Shown one piece after another: positions 7,733 through 16,478 of a DNA stretch of 64,000 bases (the first letter of the stretch is position 1; each line of letters starts with the position of its first letter). The translations under genes were made by a program, and so were the position numbers. Location: assembly GCF_026683955.1 (NCBI RefSeq), contig NZ_CP113343.1, positions 4,836,001 to 4,900,000 on the forward strand. Reading direction: 5' to 3'. The notes beneath the pieces were generated by a model. That model had not been told where the DNA came from, did not search any database, and saw only the letters and a program-made list of their open reading frames with translations. The stretch is from Arthrobacter sp. MMS18-M83 (lineage in GTDB: Bacteria > Actinomycetota > Actinomycetes > Actinomycetales > Micrococcaceae).

Positions 7733-9202
7733 ATGACTTCCACCGCGACAGAATCAGCAACCTCCACCGACGCGGCAAGCGCGCTGCACCTGATCAACGG
7801 CGAATGGTGCGGTGAGCCCGAAACCCAGCGAATCAACCCGGCCCGCCCGGACGAACTCGCTTCCCTCTCCCCGAGTGGCACCGCCGCCGATGTCGACGCG
7901 GCCATCACCGCCGCTGCCGCCGCCCAACCGGCATGGGCAGCCTTGCCCGCCCCGACGCGTGGCGCCATCCTCATGACCGCCGGCAACCTGCTCGCGGACC
8001 GCCAAAGCGCCATCGCAGAGGACCTGGTCCGCGAGGAAGGCAAGACCCTCGCCGAGGCCATGGGAGAGGTCAAGCGCGCCTCGGACGTGCTGCGCTTCTT
8101 CGGCTCCCTCGGCTGGGCCGCCAGTGGCGAAGTGCTGCCCAGCGGCCTGCCGGACACGACCATCACCACCCGGCGCGAGCCGCTTGGCGTCGTCGGCCTC
8201 ATTACCCCGTGGAACTTCCCCATTGCCATCCCGGCATGGAAAGCCGCCCCCGCACTCATCAGCGGTAACGCTGTGGTCATCAAGCCGGCCGAACTCACCC
8301 CGCTCTCCGCGACCCACCTCGCCCACGCGCTGCGGGACGCCGGACTCCCGGCCGGGATCTTCAACGTGGTGCACGGCAAGGGCCGCGTGGTGGGCGACGC
8401 CTTGGCGCGCGATCCCCGCATCGCCGGGCTGTCCTTCACCGGATCCACCAAAGTGGGGCTCGGGCTCCAGGAAATCCTGAACGCCCGCCGTGCCCGCGTG
8501 CAGCTGGAAATGGGCGGCAAGAACGGTGTTTTGGTCCTCGACGACGCCGATCCGCGCAAAGCCGCTGCGGTAGTCGCAGCCGGCGCGTTCGGACTCACCG
8601 GCCAGGCGTGCACGGCAACGTCCCGCGTCTACGTCACCCCGGGCATCCGCGACGCCTTTCTTGAGGCCCTGGTTGCCGAAGCGGCCAAGTACACTGCCGG
8701 TGACGGCCTCGACGGCGCCAAGATGGGCGCGGTGGTGAGCAGCCAGCAGTTCGAACAGGACCAGGCTGCGGTGCGCACCGCCGTCGAACGCGGCGCCACC
8801 CTCCTGCACGGAGAATACGACGGCGATTCCTCCGGCGCGCTGTTCTTCCCGGCCGCTGTGCTCACTGATATTCCGTTTGACGACGCTGCCGTGACGGAGG
8901 AAATCTTCGGTCCGGTGGTTGCGGTCCTGGAGGTCCCCGATTACGAGGCGGGCCTCGCCGCGATCAACGATTCCCGCTACGGCCTCACGGCCGGCATCTG
9001 CACAGATTCTTTGGTCCTGGCCACTGACTTTGCCGCGCGGGCGCAGGCTGGCGTGATCAAGGTCAACCGCCCCACGGCGGGCCTGGACTTGAACGTGCCG
9101 TTCGGTGGCGTGAAGGACTCCTCCACCAACACCTTCCGCGAGCAGGGCAAGTCCGCACTGGACTTCTTCACCTGGGGCAAGACCGTCTACACGGGTGTGT
9201 AG
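7733..9202 (+). CDS. NAD(P)-dependent aldehyde dehydrogenase
   Basis: Oxidises an aldehyde to a carboxylic acid. 489 residues, full length for the superfamily. The catalytic cysteine is C293 in GQACTATSR, the general base is E259 in LEMGGKNGV, and FTGSTKVG is the cofactor-binding loop; ITPWNFPIAIPAWK is the usual Rossmann-entry motif. Sequence style is closest to the alpha-ketoglutaric semialdehyde and benzaldehyde/vanillin dehydrogenase groups, but I cannot separate them. A good Shine-Dalgarno (AAAGGA) precedes the ATG. Downstream of the DapA-like lyase it could oxidise the released aldehyde. Confidence 0.92.
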   Translation: MTSTATESATSTDAASALHLINGEWCGEPETQRINPARPDELASLSPSGTAADVDAAITAAAAAQPAWAALPAPTRGAILMTAGNLLADRQSAIAEDLVREEGKTLAEAMGEVKRASDVLRFFGSLGWAASGEVLPSGLPDTTITTRREPLGVVGLITPWNFPIAIPAWKAAPALISGNAVVIKPAELTPLSATHLAHALRDAGLPAGIFNVVHGKGRVVGDALARDPRIAGLSFTGSTKVGLGLQEILNARRARVQLEMGGKNGVLVLDDADPRKAAAVVAAGAFGLTGQACTATSRVYVTPGIRDAFLEALVAEAAKYTAGDGLDGAKMGAVVSSQQFEQDQAAVRTAVERGATLLHGEYDGDSSGALFFPAAVLTDIPFDDAAVTEEIFGPVVAVLEVPDYEAGLAAINDSRYGLTAGICTDSLVLATDFAARAQAGVIKVNRPTAGLDLNVPFGGVKDSSTNTFREQGKSALDFFTWGKTVYTGV

Positions 9203-9208
9203 CGCGCC

Positions 9209-9526
9209 ATGACGTACGTGATCGCGCAGCCCTGCGTGGATGTCAAGGACAAAGCCTGCATCGACGAATGCCCGGTGGACTGCATCTACGAAGGCGAACG
9301 CTCGCTCTACATCCATCCGTCCGAGTGCGTGGATTGCGGTGCGTGCGACCCCGTCTGCCCGGTTGAGGCAATCTACTACTCCGACGATGTCCCGGACGAG
9401 TGGGCAGACTATGTCCGCGCCAACGTCGAGTTCTTCGAGGACCTCGGATCCCCGCAAGGAGCATCGGCGCTGGGGAACCTCGGCCGGGACCACCCGGTGG
9501 TTGCAGCGGCGCCAGTACCGGGCTGA
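9209..9526 (+). CDS. fdxA: 7Fe ferredoxin (FdxA type)
   Basis: Small electron carrier of 105 residues. The first cluster motif CVDVKDKACIDECPVDC has the spacing of a [3Fe-4S] site, and CVDCGACDPVCP gives the [4Fe-4S] site. The acidic tail is typical of actinobacterial FdxA. It lies 6 bases after the aldehyde dehydrogenase stop, so it is the last gene of the catabolic operon, and probably serves an oxidoreductase of the cluster. It converges with the next gene with only 2 bases between the stops. Confidence 0.93.
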   Translation: MTYVIAQPCVDVKDKACIDECPVDCIYEGERSLYIHPSECVDCGACDPVCPVEAIYYSDDVPDEWADYVRANVEFFEDLGSPQGASALGNLGRDHPVVAAAPVPG

Positions 9527-9528
9527 TG

Positions 9529-9840
9529 TTAAGCGGCCAGCCTTGCCCGGATCGCCTCTCGAAGCGACTCCAGGCTGGGCAGGCCGGACAGGCCCCCGGC
9601 CGTACGGTAGACACGACACGTCATGGCCGGCTCTGCTGCAGAGGGGAAGAGGTCAATTCCGTCCACCGTGAATGTCGGGGATCCGTGGAATCCGGACGCT
9701 TCGGCCTCTTCGTCGCTCGTGATCTCCCTGGCCGCAATCAAGGCCGGGTCGTTCCCTTCCAGTTCAACGGCCCGGGAGAACAATTCCCTGGCCGCGGTGC
9801 CATGGGGACAGTCCTGGATGGTGAGCAATTCGAAATCCAT
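9529..9840 (-). CDS. Thioredoxin-fold protein
   Basis: About 103 residues, starting MDFELLTIQDCPHG. The cysteine follows the first beta strand, as in thioredoxin-like proteins related to glutaredoxin or the alkylmercury-lyase-associated fold, and GFHGSPTFTVDGIDLF supplies the cis-proline loop (SPT) of the fold. Only one cysteine of a CxxC pair is present (CPHG). The ATG at 9840 is chosen because the sequence upstream loses protein character. The redox partner is unknown. Confidence 0.7.
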   Translation of the reverse strand: MDFELLTIQDCPHGTAARELFSRAVELEGNDPALIAAREITSDEEAEASGFHGSPTFTVDGIDLFPSAAEPAMTCRVYRTAGGLSGLPSLESLREAIRARLAA

Positions 9841-9871
9841 GACCCCATTATCCGGCACCGCACTGTCAGGC

Positions 9872-10879
9872 TCACAGCAGGTCGGCGTGATGCTCTGCGA
9901 CGACGTTCGGGTGGGCCCGAAGCCGGTAACGGAGCGCGTTGTCACCGTAGGTCTCCAGAATCGGACTATTCGTCGGGTCAACCGATAAGCCGCGGGCTTT
10001 TGCCTGGAACTCAGGGCTCACGGCAAGCTGCGGCATAGTCGCGTCAAGTGCAGGATTGTAGAAGAAGGGAAGGGAAATCCGGTCCGTTCCTCGAAGCGGT
10101 GAGATGACCCGGTGCAGGGTCGCCTTGAGGTAGCCGTTGGTGGCTAGTTCCAGCATTTCGCCGATATTGACCACGAAAGTCCCCGGCACTTGGGGCGCGT
10201 CGATCCACTTCCCTTGATACTCGACCTGGAGACCGCCCTTTCCCGGCTCAACCAAGAGGAGTGTCAGCACGCCTCCGTCACGGTGGGACCCCACACCCTG
10301 CTTGGGTTCCGGGTTCGACTCCCCCGGATATCTCACAATCTTGAGGACAGGGAAAGCCCGTGCGGCGAATGCCGCATCAAAGGTGTCCTCGGGCGCTCCG
10401 AGGGAAACTGCAAGGGCCCGCAGCAGGGCCAGGGAGATGGTGCTTAGCCGTTCGGTCCATTCTGAGACAATCTCCCGCATTTCCGGCAGCGCATCGGGCC
10501 ACAGGTTGGGCCCCTCCAGGCGCCAATATTCCGCGACACCGGGACCCGGTTCAACAGAGTCACGTTCGACGCCGATGTCGATCTGCTCGCGCCAGTCGAT
10601 CCCGCCGTCCGTGAGCTCGCCGCCAACGCGGGTGTAGCCGCGGAATTGGGGGCTGCGGACGTTCTCGATCGCGAGTTTTTCTTCTTCCGGCAGCTCGAAA
10701 AAGCGGCGCGACACGTCGAGAATGGCGTCCGTCAACTCCTGCGGAATGCCGTGGCCAGCCAGGTAGAGGAAGCCAACCTCATGCATGGCATCGCGCAGTT
10801 CGTCACGGAATCGGGCGGCCTCCTCCGGCCCTGCATTCAGACGGGAGAAATCGATTACGGGCAATGTATCGAGTGTCAA
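9872..10879 (-). CDS. Fe(II)/2-oxoglutarate-dependent dioxygenase (isopenicillin-N-synthase-like family)
   Basis: Non-heme iron oxygenase of 335 residues. The N-terminal DIOX_N segment begins LPVIDFSRLNAG and continues GFLYLAGHGIP. The iron ligands are H199 and D201 (GSHRDGG) and H256 (ATLHRVISP). The RxS motif that holds 2-oxoglutarate is R267-S269 (DRISLPFF). All key residues are present, so it should be active. The substrate is unknown; bacterial relatives act on amino acids, purines or small acids. It stands alone, downstream of the VOC gene on the same strand. Confidence 0.9.
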   Translation of the reverse strand: MTLDTLPVIDFSRLNAGPEEAARFRDELRDAMHEVGFLYLAGHGIPQELTDAILDVSRRFFELPEEEKLAIENVRSPQFRGYTRVGGELTDGGIDWREQIDIGVERDSVEPGPGVAEYWRLEGPNLWPDALPEMREIVSEWTERLSTISLALLRALAVSLGAPEDTFDAAFAARAFPVLKIVRYPGESNPEPKQGVGSHRDGGVLTLLLVEPGKGGLQVEYQGKWIDAPQVPGTFVVNIGEMLELATNGYLKATLHRVISPLRGTDRISLPFFYNPALDATMPQLAVSPEFQAKARGLSVDPTNSPILETYGDNALRYRLRAHPNVVAEHHADLL

Positions 10880-10932
10880 TGCATTTCGTCCTTTTCATCG
10901 AGTGTCGCAAGCCTGCGCATTGTCCTGTCGCT

Positions 10933-11280
10933 TCAGTTCGGCTGTTTGGGACGCCACACGCCGAAACGGTTGCCGTGCGGGTCCAGGAGGTGCGCGAACT
11001 CGATCGCGCCGTTGTCGACGAACGGGATGGCTACCCTCGCACCGAGCGACTCGGCCCTAGCGATCGCGGCTTTTACATCGTCGACTTGCACGTAGAAGAT
11101 CGCCCACGATGTTCCCTCGAGCGAGGACGTGTCCCACAACCCTCCCTTGTCGCCATTCACCATCTGGTAGCTGGCAGGCGAGGACTCACCAAACGACCAG
11201 TCGAAGAGTGAGCCGTAGAAGGCCCGCGCGCTCTCAGGATCGGGCGAACCGACTTCAAAGTAGTTCACTACGGAGGCCAT
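10933..11280 (-). CDS. VOC (glyoxalase/bleomycin-resistance) family protein
   Basis: 115 residues. VNYFEVGSPDPESARAFYGS opens the first beta-alpha-beta module, and DPHGNRFGVWRPKQP closes the second, both typical of the vicinal-oxygen-chelate fold. The start ATG at 11280 follows an AGGAAA Shine-Dalgarno; the frame is open further upstream without protein character. Members of this type act as lyases, isomerases or binding proteins; no specific role can be assigned. Confidence 0.85.
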   Translation of the reverse strand: MASVVNYFEVGSPDPESARAFYGSLFDWSFGESSPASYQMVNGDKGGLWDTSSLEGTSWAIFYVQVDDVKAAIARAESLGARVAIPFVDNGAIEFAHLLDPHGNRFGVWRPKQPN

Positions 11281-11354
11281 GACAGTTTCCTTTACATTTC
11301 CGCCGCTGAAGGTCGAAGGCCGCCCGCGAGACCTGGGGGCGGCCTTCCTGATAG

Positions 11355-11645
11355 TTAGGGCATGACCTTGTAGAGATCGACGCCCGTCTCTTCCGGGGGC
11401 GACTCGAATCCACCCTCGATGCCCGCCTGCATGCGGGGCATGAGAATGCCGTCGCGGAATTTCTCCCAACTCTCTTTTGACTCGTGGACGGCCATTATCG
11501 TCCAACCGCCGGCCGAGGGGCCTGCGGCGTGGAAAGTCTGCCCCTCGGGCAGGAGCCCCTCCCCTGGGTGGACAGCGGCAATTGACGCCTCGTATTGGTC
11601 CTTCGTCCCTCCTGGGAAGAAGTGCACGACTCCATACAGCTCCAT
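11355..11645 (-). CDS. Small uncharacterised protein, dimeric alpha/beta-barrel-like
   Basis: 96 residues starting MELYGVVHFFPGGTKDQYEA. The alternation of a beta strand, helix (KESWEKFRDGILMPRM) and C-terminal strand resembles actinobacterial ferredoxin-fold dimers related to antibiotic-biosynthesis monooxygenases, but no catalytic motif is visible. A clear Shine-Dalgarno AAGGAG precedes the start. It is codirectional with the SnoaL-like and VOC genes. Confidence 0.75.
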   Translation of the reverse strand: MELYGVVHFFPGGTKDQYEASIAAVHPGEGLLPEGQTFHAAGPSAGGWTIMAVHESKESWEKFRDGILMPRMQAGIEGGFESPPEETGVDLYKVMP

Positions 11646-11747
11646 ATCTGCTCCTTGCTGGTGTAAACGGGTGTGGACATGCCAAGCAATAGACCCCGCC
11701 ACCCGGGATGTCAATGAGTTTTCAGGGGCAGGATCCAATTCCGGGAT

Positions 11748-12140
11748 TCAGGTCCAGAATTCGTCTGCCTTGGCCGTGTCCTCGAAGAACTCCCTTCCCT
11801 CTACAACCTTTCCGTCGCGGAGGACGTACGTGATGGCGGTCGCCAGATCCAATGTCTTTCCGTTGTTCTCTGCGTGGCTTTGCTGGAGCCCAATTGTGTG
11901 GTTTTCTCCGCCGACGATGTCCTGGACCGTCGCTTGGAAGGTACCCTGGGAGCGCGCTCCCAGCTCGCCGAAATACGCCAGGATCGCGTCGCGTCCCTGC
12001 TTCGTCCCGGACAGCACGCCATTTCCAGCCGCGTACCAGACTGCGTCCTCCGCGAATAGCTCGCTGAGTGCCGCCAGATCACCTGCGTTAAAGGCCTCGT
12101 ACCCCCGCCGGACCAATTCAGCGTTTTCTGTAGCTCCCAT
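11748..12140 (-). CDS. SnoaL-like / NTF2-fold protein
   Basis: 130 residues. AELVRRGYEAFNAGDLAALSELFAED-type opening followed by VWYAAGNGVLSG is the standard NTF2-like/SnoaL start, and GKVVEGREFFEDTAKADEFW is the usual C-terminal strand and tail. The ATG at 12140 is chosen because GGAGAGG lies 8 bases upstream; a start at 12173 is possible but has no such site. Role unknown; members bind or isomerise small ligands. Confidence 0.85.
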   Translation of the reverse strand: MGATENAELVRRGYEAFNAGDLAALSELFAEDAVWYAAGNGVLSGTKQGRDAILAYFGELGARSQGTFQATVQDIVGGENHTIGLQQSHAENNGKTLDLATAITYVLRDGKVVEGREFFEDTAKADEFWT

Positions 12141-12313
12141 GTCGGATACCTCTCCGTCATCCTCGTCGGTCAATGGGACGGCTTAAGGCTATTCCTGGCC
12201 AGAGTGCCTGTCGATGGAAAGCTCCAAGTGCGGGGACCACACCAAGGGACGCTGCCGGCAATTCAGTGGCAAGCTTGACTACAAAGACGCCGCACCCATA
12301 CGGAGGGCAAGCC

Positions 12314-13165
12314 GTGATTGACACCGCTGAAGCCGTTCTCCACGACGGCACGACAATCCCCATAACCTTGCACGGAAACGGACGCGCCCTTCTGGTCCCG
12401 GCCCGCGTCGCCCCCTATCCGCCGGAGGAAGCCGAAATGATGCGCCGCTGGGGCGCTGATCCGGATCTGGGACCCAACTTGGTCAACGGACTCGCGCAAA
12501 CACACCGGGTCGTCGTCGCCGATTACGAGGGTCACCGGATGGCACACCCCGCGCCGGAGACCCTTACTCCAGGGAATGTCACGGCTGATCTCCTTGCCAT
12601 CGCCGACGCCGCCGACGCCGGCAGCTTCGCCTACTACGGCTACTCCTGGCTGGCACTCTGCGGCCTGCAACTCGCAATCCGCACCGACCGGCTTTGGGCG
12701 CTGGTGATGGGCGGCTTCCCTCCCCTCGATGGGCCTTACGAGAGCATGTTGGCGGTGACCCGGGCAGCACATTCGATGTCCATACAATCCGCCGACCTGG
12801 TTCCTTCGCCGACCACGGACGTTGAGCCTGGAGACTGGGATTCGGTGCCGGTTCAAACGAACGAAGCCCAGACCCGCCAATTCGTGACCCTCTACGAAGC
12901 CCTTCAAGACTTCGACGATTCCTCCGCCGAAGTCCCGCCGGGCTTGCCCCGCCTCGCCTTCGCAGGGGCGGACGACCGGATCGATTACGGCCCGGCGTGG
13001 GGCAACGTCGAGGTGAAGATCGGCGAGCCCCTGGCGACACACAAACAAGCCCTCATTGAGGCCGGATGGGAGGTCCAAGTACTTCCCGGCCTCGACCACA
13101 TCAGCGCGATGCACAGCTCAGTCGTCTTGCCCATCTTGAGCGACTGGCTCCAGAAGGTCGGCTAG
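12314..13165 (+). CDS. Alpha/beta hydrolase
   Basis: 283 residues. The nucleophile elbow is GYSWL with S111, preceded by the strand SFAYYGYS. The acid/base region carries DDRIDYGPAWG, and the histidine is in LPGLDHISAMHS. The GTG at 12314 is preferred because GGAGGG stands 6 bases upstream. The HGG-type oxyanion motif is replaced by LHGNGRALLVP. Probably a soluble esterase-like enzyme; substrate unknown. Divergent from the SnoaL-like gene. Confidence 0.82.
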   Translation: MIDTAEAVLHDGTTIPITLHGNGRALLVPARVAPYPPEEAEMMRRWGADPDLGPNLVNGLAQTHRVVVADYEGHRMAHPAPETLTPGNVTADLLAIADAADAGSFAYYGYSWLALCGLQLAIRTDRLWALVMGGFPPLDGPYESMLAVTRAAHSMSIQSADLVPSPTTDVEPGDWDSVPVQTNEAQTRQFVTLYEALQDFDDSSAEVPPGLPRLAFAGADDRIDYGPAWGNVEVKIGEPLATHKQALIEAGWEVQVLPGLDHISAMHSSVVLPILSDWLQKVG

Positions 13166-13300
13166 GTCTGCTTCCATCGACGAGCCCGTCCCCATTGGCG
13201 GCCACGTGCCCGCCCACAAATATTCAGCCCCGAGCGACCCCCGGCTTCTTGCCAGCTTTGGCCTCTTGAGACCGCTCCGGGCCGGTGGGACGATGAAGCG

Positions 13301-13984
13301 GTGAATCCCTTCTTCGAATTTCTCAGCCATTACTGGTGGCTGGTCTTTCCCCTGAGCGGTTTGGCTGGCGGATGGGCGCGGTCCTGGTCAAGGGCCAGCG
13401 AACGGCGGTATCGCCGTCGGGTGGAGCTCTACCGGCTCCAGAACCAAGCGGCGCAGGCTGAGCAGGCCAGCAAGGCCGAGGTCCTCCGGCTGCAGGAGGC
13501 TCACGACGCAGTGAACCGGCGATGGCTGGAATACGAGCTTGACGTCGGAAAACTCATTGATTTTCCCGTCATGTCCGATGTGCGCGAACCGCTCACGGTG
13601 GCCTTTCTTCGGGCGAAGCGGGAAGCGGACGGTTTGCGCCCTGCCGCACCCGGCGACATTACTACGGCGGCCCGGTTGGCGGAATACCGCGCGGCCGTGC
13701 GCAGCTTTGAGCTGGCGTTCGACGTCGCCGAGCGGGAAGCCAAACGCGTCAAGGACAGCAACTTCTCCGAGCCCGAGCGCCAGCGGTTGGCGACCGCCAG
13801 GAAGCTGCTCAGGATCGCCTCGGACAGCGCTGCGACGCCGGCAGAGCGGCAGACCGCCTACAAGCGTGCCCGGCGCGAATTGGATGGGCTGATTGTCCTG
13901 CCCGAAGCGACCATCGCGGCTTTAGAAGAAAAAGTCGCCGGCATACTCGATGCCCCAAAGGCCCCCGACTTTCATCAAAGCTGA
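13301..13984 (+). CDS. Membrane-anchored coiled-coil protein of unknown function
   Basis: 227 residues. One N-terminal membrane segment (about residues 8-25, HYWWLVFPLSGLAGGWAR) is followed by a long charged, Ala/Arg/Glu-rich region with heptad-like patterns (RLQNQAAQAEQASKAEVLRL and onward), so a type II anchored coiled-coil is likely. It starts with GTG and lacks a clear Shine-Dalgarno. I do not recognise the family. Confidence 0.7.
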   Translation: MNPFFEFLSHYWWLVFPLSGLAGGWARSWSRASERRYRRRVELYRLQNQAAQAEQASKAEVLRLQEAHDAVNRRWLEYELDVGKLIDFPVMSDVREPLTVAFLRAKREADGLRPAAPGDITTAARLAEYRAAVRSFELAFDVAEREAKRVKDSNFSEPERQRLATARKLLRIASDSAATPAERQTAYKRARRELDGLIVLPEATIAALEEKVAGILDAPKAPDFHQS

Positions 13985-14027
13985 CAAGCCCGCCAAGACA
14001 GGCGGCTGGGCGCCTACCCGCTCCCCA

Positions 14028-14225
14028 TCAGTGTTTGAGGCGATGAATTATCACGTACTTGTGATGCTTCCGGTGGCCAGTCTTGCCGCGACGGGGACTC
14101 AGTCCCAGAGGGGGCAGTCCAAGAGCTTTCCGCCTGCGTGACAAACGAATGTTTACGTAAACCAAGAAGACGATGAAACCCAGCGACGGGATGAGCAGCA
14201 CGAATATCCACGGTAAATTGCCCAC
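14028..14225 (-). CDS. Small single-pass membrane protein
   Basis: 65 residues with a GTG start (VGNLPWIFVLLIPSLGFIVF). One transmembrane helix spans about residues 5-25, followed by a very basic tail (RLSRRRKALG, RRGKTGHRKHHK). The start is supported by a perfect AGGAGG 6 bases upstream. Function unknown; the cationic cytoplasmic tail suggests binding to acidic lipids or nucleic acid. Confidence 0.6.
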   Translation of the reverse strand: MGNLPWIFVLLIPSLGFIVFLVYVNIRLSRRRKALGLPPLGLSPRRGKTGHRKHHKYVIIHRLKH

Positions 14226-14372
14226 GGTGCGCCTCCTATGCCCAGTTTCCGGCTGGCCAGACTGGACGTCAAGACACGCCCAAGGGCTAGCCATGCGGGC
14301 ACGCCCGGCGTAGCTTTTTTCTCATCAGGACACCCGCGTTGGCTGCCAGTCGGCACCTATCAGGAGGTCAGC

Positions 14373-14834
14373 ATGGACAACTTTCTCCGACGCGGCGGAC
14401 TCGAAGTCCCGGAGCCCGTCAGACGTTTCCTTCAAGGCGAATCCGACCCTTCGCTTCGCATCGAGCAATACCAAGAAGGGGACACCCTGGTCGTCAGAGT
14501 GGACTTGCCGGGAATCGACCCGGAGACGGACGTCGACATCAGTGTCTACGAGGACAGCCTCCACATCCAAGCGCGGAGGGAGGAGAACGCCGATCACGTA
14601 GCCAAGAAGGGTTATCGCAGCGAACTTCGCTATGGCGAACGCTCACGTAGCATCCCGCTTCCCAGGGGTGTGCGCCAGGACGGCATCGTGGCCACGTTCG
14701 AGGACGGTGTCCTCGAAATCCGCATCCAGCTTCCCGAACAGTCGGAGTCCCCAACCGCGAAAATCCGCGTTGTCCGTCCGGGTAGCCGCGAAGCCAATCA
14801 GTCTCCAGAGGAGCCAGAGAACTTAGTCACCTGA
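14373..14834 (+). CDS. Hsp20/alpha-crystallin small heat-shock protein
   Basis: ATP-independent holdase chaperone, 153 residues. The alpha-crystallin domain spans about residues 28-125: YQEGDTLVVRVDLPGIDPET, SVYEDSLHIQARREE, and the closing strand ATFEDGVLEIRIQLPE, which gives the expected GVLEI-type motif. The start at 14373 has AGGAGG 5 bases upstream. Its 3' end overlaps the convergent MFS gene by 37 bases. No CIRCE or HAIR repeat was seen upstream. Confidence 0.95.
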   Translation: MDNFLRRGGLEVPEPVRRFLQGESDPSLRIEQYQEGDTLVVRVDLPGIDPETDVDISVYEDSLHIQARREENADHVAKKGYRSELRYGERSRSIPLPRGVRQDGIVATFEDGVLEIRIQLPEQSESPTAKIRVVRPGSREANQSPEEPENLVT

Positions 14835-16261
14835 GGATGCAAATCCTCAAGGACTGTGGACGGCATGGCGAGGACCGCGGCGACGGTGAGCGCTGCGCAT
14901 ACAAGCACCGCAAGAAATACCGCAGCAGAGGCGTATACGATCGTCTGCGGATTCTTCTCGCCTCCTGGGCTGCCAGCGTAGATTGCATTTGCCACGGCCC
15001 CGAAGACTGCAACCCCTAGTGAGCTGCCAATGGAACGCGCAAAGAGATTGGTGCCCGTCACTACTCCGCGCTCGCTCCAATCGACACTGGACTGGGCAGC
15101 GATCAGGCTCGGGGTTGCAAGGAGCCCCAGTCCGAGTCCAGAGATAAAACAACTGGAAGCGACGAGGACGAGGTTCGGCGTGTAGGCAGTGATGGCAAGG
15201 ACCAGCGCACCGATGATAGTGACCGTGATCCCGATCAAAGCTGTTGCCCTGAATCCAATTCGAAGATAGAAACGCCCCGATTGCGAGGCGCTGATCGGCC
15301 AACCAATTGTCAAGGCCGCCAAGGAAAGGCCCGCCAGAACCGGGGAAACCGAAAGCGCTCCTTGGAGGAAAGTGGGAACGTAGGAGGTAAGTCCGAGCAC
15401 TATTGCTCCGGCACCGAAGGAGATCATTGTCGTTGTAACAAGAAGGCGCCTCGAGACGACCCAGGGTGGAAGGACGGGCTCGGCCGCTCGCCGCTCGACC
15501 AAGACGAAGGCAACAAACAGGACTGAACCAATGGCGAACACGCCGACGCTGATCGGGGAGGCCCATGACCACGCCTGGCCGCCCTCCAGGGCTCCCAGGA
15601 TTATCAGGGTCAAGGACGTCGTGAGAAGAGCGGCTCCGAGGTAGTCGACCCGGTGCTTTATGCGTTCGATGTTCTCGTGGAACTTTTGAGCCAGCATCCA
15701 CGCAGCGACGACACACAGAGGAATGTTGACGAGGAAGATTCCGCGCCAAAGTCCGAGCGAAGAGAATACCCCTCCCAGGGTGGGGCCTACGACAGACGAG
15801 ACCGCCCACACGCTGGCAAGGTAGCCCTGCACCTTCGCGCGCTCGGCCAGGGAGTAGATGTCTCCGGCGATGGTAATGGCAACGGGCAACACCGCACCGG
15901 CACCGAGCCCTTGCACGACACGGAACACGATGAGCGTCGGCATGCTCCAAGCCAACCCGCAGAGGATCGAGCCGAGCAGGAAGAGTCCGATGCCGGTGAG
16001 GATGATCGGTTTGCGACCTGCCATATCGGAGAGTTTCGCGTAAACGGGAACCGAGACGGCCTGCGCAAGCAGGTAAGCGGAAAAGAGCCACGGGAACGAA
16101 GAGAAACCTCCGATTTCACGCACAATCGAAGGCACCGCGGTCGCCACAATCGTGGAGTCGATCGCGACGAGCCCGCTCGACAGCATCAGGGCAATCAGCA
16201 CCGGTCCACGCCGGGAGCGGAAGCCGATGCCTTCGGTTGGAGTTGTCATCTCATGACCCAT
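14798..16261 (-). CDS. DHA2-family MFS multidrug exporter (14-TM)
   Basis: Proton-driven drug efflux transporter, about 487 residues, EmrB/QacA subfamily. Features: helix 1 with SSGLVAIDSTIVATAVPSI (the DxTIV motif of DHA2 proteins), loop motif A-like KLSDMAGRKPI, FRVVQGLGAGAVLPV, and antiporter motif C VVGPTLGGVFSS. The ATG at 16261 has AAGGGAG upstream; an alternative ATG lies 12 bases downstream at 16249. No regulator is adjacent. The 3' end overlaps hsp20. Confidence 0.93.
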   Translation of the reverse strand: MGHEMTTPTEGIGFRSRRGPVLIALMLSSGLVAIDSTIVATAVPSIVREIGGFSSFPWLFSAYLLAQAVSVPVYAKLSDMAGRKPIILTGIGLFLLGSILCGLAWSMPTLIVFRVVQGLGAGAVLPVAITIAGDIYSLAERAKVQGYLASVWAVSSVVGPTLGGVFSSLGLWRGIFLVNIPLCVVAAWMLAQKFHENIERIKHRVDYLGAALLTTSLTLIILGALEGGQAWSWASPISVGVFAIGSVLFVAFVLVERRAAEPVLPPWVVSRRLLVTTTMISFGAGAIVLGLTSYVPTFLQGALSVSPVLAGLSLAALTIGWPISASQSGRFYLRIGFRATALIGITVTIIGALVLAITAYTPNLVLVASSCFISGLGLGLLATPSLIAAQSSVDWSERGVVTGTNLFARSIGSSLGVAVFGAVANAIYAGSPGGEKNPQTIVYASAAVFLAVLVCAALTVAAVLAMPSTVLEDLHPQVTKFSGSSGD

Positions 16262-16478
16262 CTTGGGGCTCCCTTGTGTGATCACGCTAGGCGCATCCTT
16301 CCCGGGACGCAACGACGGCATCCGGCAAGCCTCCGAGATCTACCAGAACGATCGACGGGCACTGATCGGCTAATGGGCGGCCCTGTCATTCACCCAAGCC
16401 CCGGCGTATTCTAATTACGCTTCCGGCACCGGCTTCGGCCGGCATACTGTTCCGTACCTACTCAGTTAGGCGTCATCC

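Noticed and set aside
7754..9619. 621-codon open frame on the minus strand
   Set aside because: It is the antisense of the aldehyde dehydrogenase and ferredoxin genes, created by high G+C third positions; no domain is recognisable.
10305..10325. tRNA-like T-loop string GGGTTCGACTCCC
   Set aside because: Lies inside the dioxygenase coding sequence and no acceptor, D or anticodon stems can be built around it.
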